Below the pieces are notes generated by a model. The model did not search any database. It saw nothing but the letters and a program-made list of their open reading frames with translations, and had not been told where the DNA came from. A stretch of DNA of 61,874 nucleotides, taken from contig NZ_BOMS01000157.1 in the NCBI RefSeq assembly GCF_016862315.1, positions 1-61,874 of the forward strand. Direction: 5' to 3'. Shown here piece by piece: positions 43,493 to 51,504 of this stretch. Numbering within the stretch: the first letter of the stretch is position 1; each line of letters starts with the position of its first letter. The position numbers were made by a program, and so were the translations under genes. The stretch is from Actinoplanes palleronii (GTDB lineage Bacteria > Actinomycetota > Actinomycetes > Mycobacteriales > Micromonosporaceae).

Positions 43493-44691
43493 CAACGGCG
43501 TCCCGGGCGGCGTGCTCCGCCGCCCGGGACAGCTACGGCCGCCTCCTCGCCCTCCTGGCCGCGTCGACGAACGACCTCGCCGCCGCCGAGGACGCGCTCG
43601 CCGACGCGTTCGAGCAGGCGGTCCGGACCTGGCCGGAGCGGGGCGTGCCGGCCAACCCGGACGGGTGGCTGCTCACCGTGGCCCGCAACCGGCTGCGGGA
43701 CCTGTGGAAGTCGGCCGGCTTCCAGCGCACGGTCGCCCTGGACACGGCGCTCGACGTGACCGCGCCGGCCGCCGATCCGGAGGCGATCCCGGACCGGCGC
43801 CTGGAACTGATGCTGGTCTGCGCGCACCCGGCGATCGACAGCACGGTGCACACCCCGCTGATGCTCAACACCGTGCTCGGCTGCACCGCCGAGCAGATCG
43901 GCCGGGCGTTCTCGATGCCGGCCACCACGATGGCCACCCGGCTGGTCCGGGCCAAACGGCGGATCAAGGCGGCCGGCATCCCGTTCCGCATCCCGGACCG
44001 CGGCGACCTGCCGGACCGGATGACCGCCGTGCTGGAAGCGGTCTACGGCGTGCACGTGATCGACTGGGGTACCACCGGCCCGCAGGAACGCCCGCTGCCC
44101 ACCGAGGCGGTGCACCTCGCCGAGGTGCTGACCACGCTGGTCCCCGCGGACCCCGAAGCGCACGGGCTGGCCGCGCTGATCCAGCTCTCCACCGCCCGGT
44201 CCGCGGCCCGGCTCGACGAGCGGGGCCGGTTCGTGCCGCTCGCCGATCAGGACCCGGCGTCGTGGGACCGGTCGCTGATCGACCGCGCGCACCGGCACCT
44301 GCGCGCCGCGCACGCCCGCGGGCAGCTCGGCCGCTTCCAGCTCGAAGCGGCGATCCAGGCGGTGCACTGCGCGCGAACCGCCACCGCCCCGACCGACTGG
44401 GAGTCGCTGCTCGGCCTGCACCGGGTACTCCAGGAGATCGCCCCGTCGCGGGGTGGTGCCGTCGCGCTGGCCGCGGTCACCGCCGAGGTGCACGGCCCGG
44501 CCGCGGGGCTCGCGCTGCTCACCGACCCGGGCCGCTTCCAGCCGGCCTGGGTCACCCGCGCCCACCTGCTCGCCCGACTCGGCCGGACCACCGAGGCACG
44601 GGCCGCCTATGACACCGCGATCAGCCTCACCCACGACCCGGCCGAACGCGACCACCTGAAACGCCGCGCCGCCCGCCCACCGAGCGTGTGA
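43480..44691 (+). CDS. ECF sigma factor, ECF42-like with long C-terminal extension
   Basis: A 403-residue sigma factor. Region 2 covers the DLAAAEDALADAFEQAVRTWPERG stretch, region 4 the CTAEQIGRAFSMPATTMATRLVRAKRRI stretch, then a long helical, TPR-like extension (about 180-400). The extension and the overlapping DGPF gene are the marks of the ECF42 group, in which the C-terminus is needed for activity and no anti-sigma factor is known. GTG 43480 lies inside the DGPF gene. Its TGA stop is formed by the first bases of a 61-bp tandem repeat. Confidence 0.88.
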   Translation: MGELTTASRAACSAARDSYGRLLALLAASTNDLAAAEDALADAFEQAVRTWPERGVPANPDGWLLTVARNRLRDLWKSAGFQRTVALDTALDVTAPAADPEAIPDRRLELMLVCAHPAIDSTVHTPLMLNTVLGCTAEQIGRAFSMPATTMATRLVRAKRRIKAAGIPFRIPDRGDLPDRMTAVLEAVYGVHVIDWGTTGPQERPLPTEAVHLAEVLTTLVPADPEAHGLAALIQLSTARSAARLDERGRFVPLADQDPASWDRSLIDRAHRHLRAAHARGQLGRFQLEAAIQAVHCARTATAPTDWESLLGLHRVLQEIAPSRGGAVALAAVTAEVHGPAAGLALLTDPGRFQPAWVTRAHLLARLGRTTEARAAYDTAISLTHDPAERDHLKRRAARPPSV

Positions 44692-44851
44692 AGTTTGGGC
44701 GCGCTCCGCACCAAAAGTCCCCACGCAACCGCCAACCCACCGCGGCGTGTGAAGTTTCGGTGCGCTCCGCACCAAAAGTCCCCACACAACCGCCAACCCA
44801 CCACTGCGTGTGAGGTTTCGGTGCGGAGCGCACCGAAAGTCCCCACGCTCG
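44684..44851. repeat. 61-bp tandem repeat of small hairpins
   Basis: Copies begin at 44684, 44745 and 44806, exactly 61 bases apart; the third is cut short. Each starts GCGTGTGAAGTTT and contains a hairpin such as TTTCGGTGCG-GAG-CGCACCGAAA, followed by AAAGTCCCCAC. The array lies between the ECF42-like stop, which it contains, and the convergent hydrolase. Related to the perfect hairpin at 39308. Confidence 0.93.
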
Positions 44852-44865
44852 GCGGGCGTTTGTGA

Positions 44866-45630
44866 TCAGCGCAGGAAGTCCTTGATCAGCGGGGCCACCT
44901 CGCCCGCGAACTCGTCGAAGAAGCCGTGTCGGCCCTCGTGCAGGTGGAGCTCCGCGTGCGGGATGCGACCGGCGAGCAGTGCGGCGTTCGCGGTCGGGAC
45001 CATGTGGTCGTCGCTGCCGTGCAGGACCAGCGTCGGCGCCGTGATCTGCGGCAACAGCTCCCACGCGCCGTGCCGGTTGCTGGCGCGCAGATGCGCGCGG
45101 CTCTCCGCGGCACTCATCGCAGGATCGCCGAACAGATGGCTGCGACCGGTCCAGTCGTCGGTGTAGAACAGCTCGCGCAATGCCTGCAGCCGAGACGCCA
45201 GAACCGGATCGGCCAGGCGGCGGCGCACCGAAGCTGACCGTTCCTGAGCATGTACCCCGCCGGGTGACGTGCACGCGAGCACCAGCCGGGAGACCAGATC
45301 GGGGTGCCGGGCGGCGAGGAACTGCGCGACCCGGCCGCCCATCGACGTGCCGTAGACCGCGGCCGGCCCGCCCCCGGCCCCGGTCAGCACGGCCGCCGCG
45401 TCGTCGGCGAACCCGGCCGTGCTCCACTCGCCGACCGGGCCGCGGCTGGAGCCCGTCCCGCGATAGTCGAAAGTGATCACTCGGAAGCGATCCTCGAACG
45501 CCTCCCGCAGCCCCGTCCACCACACGTGCGAGTTCGCCTGCCCGGACAGCAGGAGCAGAACCGGCCCGTCCATCTGCCCACTGACCTGCACCGCGAGCGG
45601 AAAACCGTCCCCGGTCACCAGAACACTCAT
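44866..45630 (-). CDS. Alpha/beta hydrolase
   Basis: A 254-residue alpha/beta hydrolase: FDYRGTGSSRG after strand 4, nucleophile Ser96 in YGTSMGGRVA, the acid in LHGSDDHMVP and the histidine in EGRHGFFDEF. The cap domain is short. No signal peptide, so it acts in the cytosol on an unidentified ester, lactone or similar substrate. ATG 45630 overlaps the stop of the upstream methyltransferase (ATGA), so the two genes are coupled and may act on one compound. Confidence 0.88.
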   Translation of the reverse strand: MSVLVTGDGFPLAVQVSGQMDGPVLLLLSGQANSHVWWTGLREAFEDRFRVITFDYRGTGSSRGPVGEWSTAGFADDAAAVLTGAGGGPAAVYGTSMGGRVAQFLAARHPDLVSRLVLACTSPGGVHAQERSASVRRRLADPVLASRLQALRELFYTDDWTGRSHLFGDPAMSAAESRAHLRASNRHGAWELLPQITAPTLVLHGSDDHMVPTANAALLAGRIPHAELHLHEGRHGFFDEFAGEVAPLIKDFLR

Positions 45631-46367
45631 GCCCCCAATGATCGACCCACCGCGCCGTACGCGTCGATGAAGTCCCCCTCGGCCCGCCACCGCGTGATCG
45701 GCACCAGCCCGGGTTCGATCAGCGGCAGCCCGTCGAAGCAGCTCGCCAGCTCGTCCGGGCCGCGCAGGATGTACGGCACCCCACCACTCTCCGCGAGCCG
45801 TTTCGCCCCTTCCACCACGGCCGGCGTGGTGTTCGTGCCGTCCCACAGCACGAAATGGCTGCCCGGCGCGGTGCCGGCGAGCGTGCGCGACACGATGGAG
45901 CGCACCACGTCCAGATCCGGCTCGTAACCGAGCACCCCCATGAACATCACCGCGACCGGCTGGCTGAAGTCGAGCTCCGCCTCGGCCAGGATCCGCTCCG
46001 GCTCGTGGTAGTCGGCGTGGAGGTAGGAACCGGTGCCCAGCCGGCGGGCGTGCGCGAGCACCAGCGGATCGTTGTCCACGTAGACGACGCGGGCCGCCGG
46101 GGCCACCTCGTGGGTGTTCTGCATGGTCGGCAGCCCGGTCCCGATGTCCAGGAACTGCCGGATCCCGGCCTCCTCGGCCAGATACCGCACCACCCGGATC
46201 AGGAAGCGCCGCGACTCGCGCGCCATCACCGCGATCTCCGGGTAGACCCGTACGACCGCGTCGCCCGCGGCCCGATCGGCGGGGAAGTTGTCCGTCCCGC
46301 CCATCCAGTAGTTCCAGATCCGCGCCGCGTGCGGCACGTCCGTCTGCAGCTCCGACTCCGTAGTCAT
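45627..46367 (-). CDS. SAM-dependent methyltransferase, SAV2177 type (DUF574)
   Basis: A 246-residue methyltransferase, the second of this family in the window: HAARIWNYWMGGTDNFPADR, FLDIGTGLPTMQNTH, VVYVDNDPLVLAHAR and FIDAYGAVGR match the copy at 37959 point for point. ATG 46367 is preferred; TACCAT lies eight bases upstream, a slightly long leaderless spacing. It overlaps the hydrolase gene by four bases and is divergent from the metallophosphoesterase. Substrate unknown. Confidence 0.9.
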   Translation of the reverse strand: MTTESELQTDVPHAARIWNYWMGGTDNFPADRAAGDAVVRVYPEIAVMARESRRFLIRVVRYLAEEAGIRQFLDIGTGLPTMQNTHEVAPAARVVYVDNDPLVLAHARRLGTGSYLHADYHEPERILAEAELDFSQPVAVMFMGVLGYEPDLDVVRSIVSRTLAGTAPGSHFVLWDGTNTTPAVVEGAKRLAESGGVPYILRGPDELASCFDGLPLIEPGLVPITRWRAEGDFIDAYGAVGRSLGA

Positions 46368-46458
46368 GCCCGTCGATGGTACGCACGAGCCCGGTGCCGG
46401 ACACGGATTCACGTTCTGGATACTCCTCCCAGCACTCAGGGAAGGAACCGGCGAACCC

Positions 46459-48168
46459 ATGGTCAATGGACCCGAGCAGGCAGCGCCCACCCCGGCGCAC
46501 CGGCCGCGCGACACCACCCCGGCCGAACTCGGCTTCACCCCGGCCTCCCCGGTCGCCTGGCTGTCACCGGTCCAGCTGGCCGGCACCGGGCTGCGGGTCG
46601 CGCTCTCCTCGATCCAGGGCGGCTACCTGGACAAACGCGAGCTACAGGCGTCCTTCCCGGACGAGGTGCACCGAGAGACCGGCCCGGACGGGGACTGCTG
46701 GATCGACTTCGTGGCCGACCTCGGCGACGGGTTCGACGCCACCTACTCGATCGCGTACCTGCTGGCCCAGCCGCAGCTCACCGTCGGTGAGCACGTGCTG
46801 CCACGGGGCCGGGCGCTGATCCTCGGCGGTGACGAGGTCTACCCGACGCCGAACGCGGAACGGTACGAGAACCGAATGGTCGGGCCGTACCACGCCGCGC
46901 TGCCCGCGGTGGCGCCCGGCGAGGACCACCCGAACATGTACGCGCTGCCCGGCAACCACGACTGGTACGACGGGCTCACCGCGTTCCTGCGCCTGTTCAC
47001 CGGCACCCGGCGGACCGGGATCGGTGGCTGGCGGCTGCCGCAGCACCGGTCGTACTTCGCCGTGGAGCTGCCCGGCGACTGGTGGCTGCTGGCCGTGGAC
47101 GACCAGGACTCCACGTACATCGACGACCCGCAGCTGGCCTACTTCAGCCGGGTGGCGGCGAACTTCGGCCCGCAGACCAAGGTGATCGTCGCGTCGGCCA
47201 GCCCGACCTGGGTGCAGGGCGACGACGTGCCCGGGGTCTACGCGTCGCTGGACTACTTCGTCCGGTCGGTGATCGCGCCCACCGAGGCGCAGGTCCGGGT
47301 GATGCTCTCCGGCGACTGGCACCACTACGCGCGCTACGGCAACGACGAGCGCGAGCTGATCACCTGTGGCGGCGGTGGCGCGTACCTCTTCCCGACCCAC
47401 CAGCTGCCGGAGACGATCGAGGTGCCGCCCGCGGACCTGCCGTCGCCGACGCCCCGGGAGACGTTCAGCCTGCGCTCGCGGTTCCCCGGCAAGCGGCTGT
47501 CCCAGGCGTACGCGGCAAGCATCTTCGCCCGCCTCCCCAAGGACAACCCGAGCTTCATCGCCATGGTCGGCACCCTGCACACCGCGATCCTGCTGGCCGC
47601 GAGCGGCGTCATCAAGAGCGACTTCGGCAGCCCGCTGCAGAAGTTCGCCCTGGTCCCGCTGGTGTTCCTGATGTCGCTGGTGATGGCCGGGACCTACGCC
47701 TTCGCCCACCTGAGCGACTCGGTCCTCGGCGGCTTGCGGCGCCGGGTGCTGGGCGTCCTGCACGGCATCGCCCACCTGGGCCTGGCCGCGCTCGGCACCT
47801 GGGCCTGGTGGATCCTGCCGCTGCACGCCTGGCCGTGGCCCTGGTCGCTGATCGCCGAGATCGGCATCTACGGCGTGCTCTCCGGCCTGGCCGCCACCGA
47901 GCTGGTCGCCGTCTACCTGCTGATCGCCGCCCGCTTCAACGTGAACCTCAACGAGCTGTTCTCCGCACAGGGCATCGTCGACTCGAAGTCGTTCCTGCGC
48001 CTGCACGTCGCCGCCGACGGCACGCTGACCATCTATCCGATCGGCGTCCGCAAGGTCTCCCGCAGCTGGCGCGTCACCCCGGAGGGCCAGCCGCACGAGT
48101 CCTGGCTGGCCCCGCAGGACAAACTGCACGCCCGCCTCATCGAAAACCCGATCGTTCTCAAACCCTGA
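46459..48168 (+). CDS. Membrane-anchored metallophosphoesterase
   Basis: A 569-residue protein. The calcineurin-like phosphoesterase core spans about 100-340: ILGGDEVYP, LPGNHDWYDG and SGDWHHYARY supply the metal ligands, and ITCGGGGAYLFPTH follows. Four membrane helices fill about 385-505, and a soluble tail ends the protein. The first GDxH position reads GGDEV rather than the usual GDxH, as in some integral-membrane members. Substrate unknown. ATG 46459 has GGGAAGGAA upstream; a start at 46366 would overlap the divergent methyltransferase start. The stop is followed at once by the dispersed repeat flank. Confidence 0.82.
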   Translation: MVNGPEQAAPTPAHRPRDTTPAELGFTPASPVAWLSPVQLAGTGLRVALSSIQGGYLDKRELQASFPDEVHRETGPDGDCWIDFVADLGDGFDATYSIAYLLAQPQLTVGEHVLPRGRALILGGDEVYPTPNAERYENRMVGPYHAALPAVAPGEDHPNMYALPGNHDWYDGLTAFLRLFTGTRRTGIGGWRLPQHRSYFAVELPGDWWLLAVDDQDSTYIDDPQLAYFSRVAANFGPQTKVIVASASPTWVQGDDVPGVYASLDYFVRSVIAPTEAQVRVMLSGDWHHYARYGNDERELITCGGGGAYLFPTHQLPETIEVPPADLPSPTPRETFSLRSRFPGKRLSQAYAASIFARLPKDNPSFIAMVGTLHTAILLAASGVIKSDFGSPLQKFALVPLVFLMSLVMAGTYAFAHLSDSVLGGLRRRVLGVLHGIAHLGLAALGTWAWWILPLHAWPWPWSLIAEIGIYGVLSGLAATELVAVYLLIAARFNVNLNELFSAQGIVDSKSFLRLHVAADGTLTIYPIGVRKVSRSWRVTPEGQPHESWLAPQDKLHARLIENPIVLKP

Positions 48169-48417
48169 ACCCCATTTGGTACGGATACGGAGCGCCCGCC
48201 CGCAGGCTACGAGCCGAGTCCCGTGACGGTCTCGCGCGACACTGCGGCCCGCTCCGGACCGCAGCGCGCCTCCCGATTCCGGCTGGCTCCCAGGGGTGTC
48301 TCAGCGTCGCTGAGACACCCCTGGGAGCCAGCCCACTCCAGAACCGGCCCAGCTCGCTGTCGCCGGCTGGGTCTGAGGGGTGCCTCAGGGGTGCCGAGGC
48401 ACCCCTGAGCGCCAGCC
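48169..48417. repeat. Dispersed flank block and two 53-bp hairpins
   Basis: Directly after the phosphoesterase stop comes the flank block (about 48169-48280: GGTACGGATACGGAGCGCCC, CAGGCTACGAGCCGAG), then hairpins at 48281-48333 and 48365-48417, exactly 84 bases apart. The first is a perfect 25-bp-arm palindrome around GTC. The block is nearly the same as the inverse of 29201-29317 and as 6642-6755. Confidence 0.93.
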
Positions 48418-48432
48418 GAAAACCGTAGCCTC

Positions 48433-48478
48433 TTGAGCGGTCGCTCAAATCTGCTAGGTTTGAGCGGTCGCTCAAACC
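48433..48478 (+). promoter_or_regulatory. Promoter with two TetR-type palindromes
   Basis: TTGAGCG-GT-CGCTCAA at 48433-48448 and GGTTTGAGCG-GT-CGCTCAAACC at 48457-48478, centres 27 bases apart. A -35 (TTGAGC, 48433-48438) and a -10 (TAGGTT, 48455-48460) with 16-base spacing overlap the two boxes, so a bound repressor would cover the promoter of the SRPBCC gene. No matching regulator gene is adjacent. Confidence 0.9.
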
Positions 48479-48493
48479 TGTGGGAGGTGTGTC

Positions 48494-49150
48494 GTGGCCA
48501 GGATCTATGTCGAGACGATCATCGCTGCGCCGATGGAGCGGATCTGGGCGGCGACGCAGGATCACCGGCAGCATCCGCGGTGGGACGCGCGGTTCGGGCG
48601 GATCGATCCGGTGCAGGGCAGCGAGCCGGCCGCGTTCACCTACGCCACCGCCGTGCTGCCCGGCGTGGAGATCGCCGGCTACGGCGTGCACAGCGGCGAG
48701 CGGCAGCGCGACGGCGGCGAGGCGGTGTCGTCGCTGCGGTTCGGCTCGGCGGACCGGCGGTCACCGATCCGGGAGGGCGCCGGGTACTGGCGGTACGTCC
48801 CGGTCGCCGGCGGGGTGCGGTTCCTGACCGGTTATGCCTATCGGACGCGATGGGGACGCGCGGGCCGGCTGGTTGATCTCGCCTTCGGGCCGGTGTTCGG
48901 CTGGGCGACGGCCTGGTCCTTCGATCGGCTGCGGCTCTGGCTCGAGCACGGCGTCACACCGGAACGAGCCCGCCGGAACGCCGTCGTCGAGTGCCTGCTG
49001 CGCGCCGCGCTGGTCGCCGCCGCGCCGGCGGCCGGTCGGCCCCTTCTTGTGCTGGTCGCGGCGGGGCTGGCGATCGGCTTCCCGCCGTACCGGAAAACTC
49101 CAGCGGCCCGGCGGTGCCGCCGGCGTCCCGGAAAGGACGGACCTCGATGA
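48494..49150 (+). CDS. SRPBCC-family (polyketide cyclase-like) protein
   Basis: A 218-residue protein. The N-terminal 140 residues follow the START/SRPBCC pattern (RIYVETIIAAPMERIWAATQDHRQHPRWD, then YWRYVPVAGGVRFLTGY), which forms a hydrophobic ligand pocket. The C-terminal 60 residues include a hydrophobic helix pair (VVECLLRAALVAAAPAAG, PLLVLVAAGLAIGF), so it may be membrane-attached, and a basic tail. GTG 48494 follows GGGAGG. Coupled to the DUF4166 gene by ATGA overlap. It probably binds or carries a lipid-like molecule; that is inference. Confidence 0.85.
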   Translation: MARIYVETIIAAPMERIWAATQDHRQHPRWDARFGRIDPVQGSEPAAFTYATAVLPGVEIAGYGVHSGERQRDGGEAVSSLRFGSADRRSPIREGAGYWRYVPVAGGVRFLTGYAYRTRWGRAGRLVDLAFGPVFGWATAWSFDRLRLWLEHGVTPERARRNAVVECLLRAALVAAAPAAGRPLLVLVAAGLAIGFPPYRKTPAARRCRRRPGKDGPR

Positions 49151-49818
49151 CCTCGGTCTTCCAAGAGACGCTGCGGGACGACTTCGACCGCCTGCACCCC
49201 CGGCTGCAACGGCGGTTCGGTGTTGACGGCGGCCGCGACCAGGGCTGCGTCGGCACCGGCGTGATGGACCGGGTCTGGCGTGGCGCCGCGTTCACCACGC
49301 CGTTCCTGTATCTCGGCACGCTGCGGCACATCCTGTTCCCGGAGACCGGGACCGGCATCCCGTTCACCATCGAGAACTACGCATACCAGGACACCTACCG
49401 CCGGCCGACGCTGACGTTCGTGCGCACGTTCCAGGTCCGGCCGCACCGGCGGCGGCGCTTCGACGCGACGATGGTCTATGACCCGCGCCGGGCGGTGCTC
49501 GTCGACTACCTGGGCACCACCCAGCATCTCGCGGTCGACCTCGACGTCTCCGTGGACAGTGCCGGCGGGCTGCGGCTGCGCAGCGGCCCGCAGACGTTCC
49601 GCGGCGGGATCGGCTGCCCGCCGGCGATCTCCGGTGACGCCGAGGTGCACGAGTGGTGGGACACGAAGGCCGAACGCTTCCGGATCCGGGTGACCGTGAC
49701 CAACCGCCGGTTCGGGCCGCTGTTCGGCTACCACGGCAGTTTCACCGCGGCGTACGTCCCGGCCGGCCACCCGGTCCCGGCCGCGGTCCGCCCGTTGCGG
49801 GAGAACCCGCGGGCCTGA
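49147..49818 (+). CDS. DUF4166-domain protein
   Basis: A 223-residue protein; nearly all of it is a DUF4166 domain (FDRLHPRLQRRFGV at the start, GVMDRVWRGAAFTTPFLYLGTLRHILFPETG, and GCPPAISGDAEVHEWWDTKAERFRIRVTVTNRRFGPLFGYHGSF). The family is of unknown function and is often fused or linked to SRPBCC or NAD-dependent enzymes. ATG 49147 overlaps the previous stop, giving a two-gene operon under the palindromes at 48433-48478. The gene ends ten bases before the convergent aldo/keto reductase. Confidence 0.85.
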   Translation: MTSVFQETLRDDFDRLHPRLQRRFGVDGGRDQGCVGTGVMDRVWRGAAFTTPFLYLGTLRHILFPETGTGIPFTIENYAYQDTYRRPTLTFVRTFQVRPHRRRRFDATMVYDPRRAVLVDYLGTTQHLAVDLDVSVDSAGGLRLRSGPQTFRGGIGCPPAISGDAEVHEWWDTKAERFRIRVTVTNRRFGPLFGYHGSFTAAYVPAGHPVPAAVRPLRENPRA

Positions 49819-49827
49819 CGGTCCTGG

Positions 49828-50790
49828 TCAGACCCAGGTCGGCACGGTGCCGCCGGCGTAGCGGGCGCCGAACCCGCCGGTCGGCAGGATCTCGTGCAGG
49901 GCGGCCAGGTCGGCCGGGGTCAGCCGCAGGTCGGCTGCCGCGGTGTTCTCCTCCACCCGGGCCACGCTGCGGGTGCCCGGGATCGGCACCACGTGCTCGC
50001 CCCGGGTGAGCAGCCACGCCAGGGCCAGCTGTGACACTGTCGCGCCCTTGGCCTCGGCCAGCTCGCCGAGCTGCCGGACGGCTTCGAGGTTCTTCTCGTA
50101 GTTGCCGGGCTGCCAGCGCGGGTCGGTGTTGCGCATGTCGGTCGGGTCGTACTCCCCGGCCGGCTTGGCGGCGCCGGTCAGGAAGCCCCGGCCGAGCGGC
50201 GAGTAGGCCACGAAACCGATGCCGAGCTCGTCGAGGACTCCGAAGAGCTGCTCGGCGTCCCGCTCGAACAGCGAATACTCGGTCTGCAGCACGGAGACCG
50301 GCTGCACCGCGTGCGCCTTGCGGATGGTCTCCGCGCCGGCCTCGCTGAGCCCGAAGTACTTGACCTTCCCGGCGTCGATGAACTCCTTGACCACGCCGGC
50401 CACGTCCTCGATCGGCACGGTCGGGTCGACCCGGTGCTGGTAGAGCACGTCGATGTGGTCGACGCCGAGGTACCGCAGGCTGTTCTCGACGACCTCGCGG
50501 ATGTGGTCCGGCCGGCTGTCGAAGCCGTAGTCGCGGGTGAAGCCGAACTTGGTGGCGATCACGATCTCGTCGCGGAAGTCCTTGACCGCCCGGCCGACGA
50601 CCTTCTCGTTCTCGCCCCAGCCGTACAGCTCGGCGGTGTCGAAGAACGTCACGCCGAGGTCGTGGGCGCGGCGGATGGTGTCGACGCCCTCCTGCTCGTC
50701 GCCGGGGCCGTAGGCCAGGTTGATGCCCATGGCGCCGTAGCCGATCGCGGAGACCGCGAGGCCCTGCTGTCCGAGGGTGCGCTGCTGCAT
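49828..50790 (-). CDS. Aldo/keto reductase
   Basis: A 320-residue NADPH-dependent reductase with the AKR barrel. The catalytic tetrad is visible: Asp51 and Tyr56 in DTAELYG, Lys81 in ATKFGF and His119 in YQHR. The nucleotide-binding IPGTRSVARVEEN is near the C-terminus. It most resembles the AKR13-like bacterial group that reduces aldehydes. ATG 50790 has GGAAAGG upstream and a -10 TACGCT (50805-50810, minus strand). It is divergent from a TetR gene; a palindromic operator at 50818-50834 covers the region of its -35. Confidence 0.93.
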   Translation of the reverse strand: MQQRTLGQQGLAVSAIGYGAMGINLAYGPGDEQEGVDTIRRAHDLGVTFFDTAELYGWGENEKVVGRAVKDFRDEIVIATKFGFTRDYGFDSRPDHIREVVENSLRYLGVDHIDVLYQHRVDPTVPIEDVAGVVKEFIDAGKVKYFGLSEAGAETIRKAHAVQPVSVLQTEYSLFERDAEQLFGVLDELGIGFVAYSPLGRGFLTGAAKPAGEYDPTDMRNTDPRWQPGNYEKNLEAVRQLGELAEAKGATVSQLALAWLLTRGEHVVPIPGTRSVARVEENTAAADLRLTPADLAALHEILPTGGFGARYAGGTVPTWV

Positions 50791-50804
50791 GGTGAGACCT
50801 TTCC

Positions 50805-50889
50805 AGCGTACGGGTCAAACCGAACGGTTCGGTTCGACCATACGACGGCGAACCGCGAATGCCAAACCAAACGGTTCGGTTGGTAATCT
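50805..50889. promoter_or_regulatory. Divergent promoters with two TetR operators
   Basis: AACCGAAC-G-GTTCGGTT at 50818-50834 is a perfect palindrome just upstream of the aldo/keto reductase -10. A second site, AACCAAACGGTTCGGTT, at 50865-50881 has one arm mismatch and directly precedes the TetR gene's -10 TAATCT (50884-50889). Centres are 47 bases apart. The stronger site controls the reductase and the weaker the regulator's own gene. Confidence 0.92.
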
Positions 50890-50895
50890 CGTGCC

Positions 50896-51504
50896 ATGGC
50901 CGCCACGATCAGCACCGACTCCACCGGCGACCGGATCGTCGCCGCGGCCACCACCGAGTTCGCCCAGCACGGCGTCGCGGGCGCCCGGATCGAACGGATC
51001 GCCAAGACCGCCCGCACCAGCAAGGAGCGGGTGTACGCCTACTTCCGCAGCAAAGAGGCGCTCTACCAGCACGTTCTCAGCCGGGAGCTGGCCACGGTGG
51101 CCGAGGCGACCCGCCTGGACCCGCGGGATCTCGCCGGGTACGCCGGGCGGATCCACGACTACTTCATGCGCTATCCGGAACGGCTGCGGCTGATGACCTG
51201 GGGCCGGATGCGCCAGTGCCTGCCCGGCGAGGTCGCGCTGGACGACCCGATCCAGCGGTCGGTCGGCTACAAGATCGAGCTGATCCGCGAGGCGCAGCGG
51301 GCCGGGCATCTCGATCCGTCCTGGGAGCCGCTCGACATCCTGGTGTTCGTGAACCAGATCGCGATGTCGTGGGCGGATCAGCCCGACCTGGTCCCGGCCG
51401 ATGTGGACCGGGCGGCGTTCCTGGCCGCGCGGCGGGCCGCGGTGGTCACCGCCGTGGAGCGGCTCTTCCCGAGCTCCGCTCAGGGGCCGATCAGCTCGCG
51501 GTAG
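50896..51504 (+). CDS. TetR-family regulator
   Basis: A 202-residue TetR protein with helix-turn-helix at about 11-57 (DRIVAAATTEFAQHGVAGARIERIAK, ending in KERVYAYFRSKEALY) and a ligand domain that includes LRLMTWGRMRQ. ATG 50896 with TAATCT six bases upstream is a clear leaderless start. It very likely represses itself and the divergent aldo/keto reductase through the AACCGAAC palindromes. The last 25 bases overlap the convergent lipoprotein gene. Confidence 0.93.
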   Translation: MAATISTDSTGDRIVAAATTEFAQHGVAGARIERIAKTARTSKERVYAYFRSKEALYQHVLSRELATVAEATRLDPRDLAGYAGRIHDYFMRYPERLRLMTWGRMRQCLPGEVALDDPIQRSVGYKIELIREAQRAGHLDPSWEPLDILVFVNQIAMSWADQPDLVPADVDRAAFLAARRAAVVTAVERLFPSSAQGPISSR

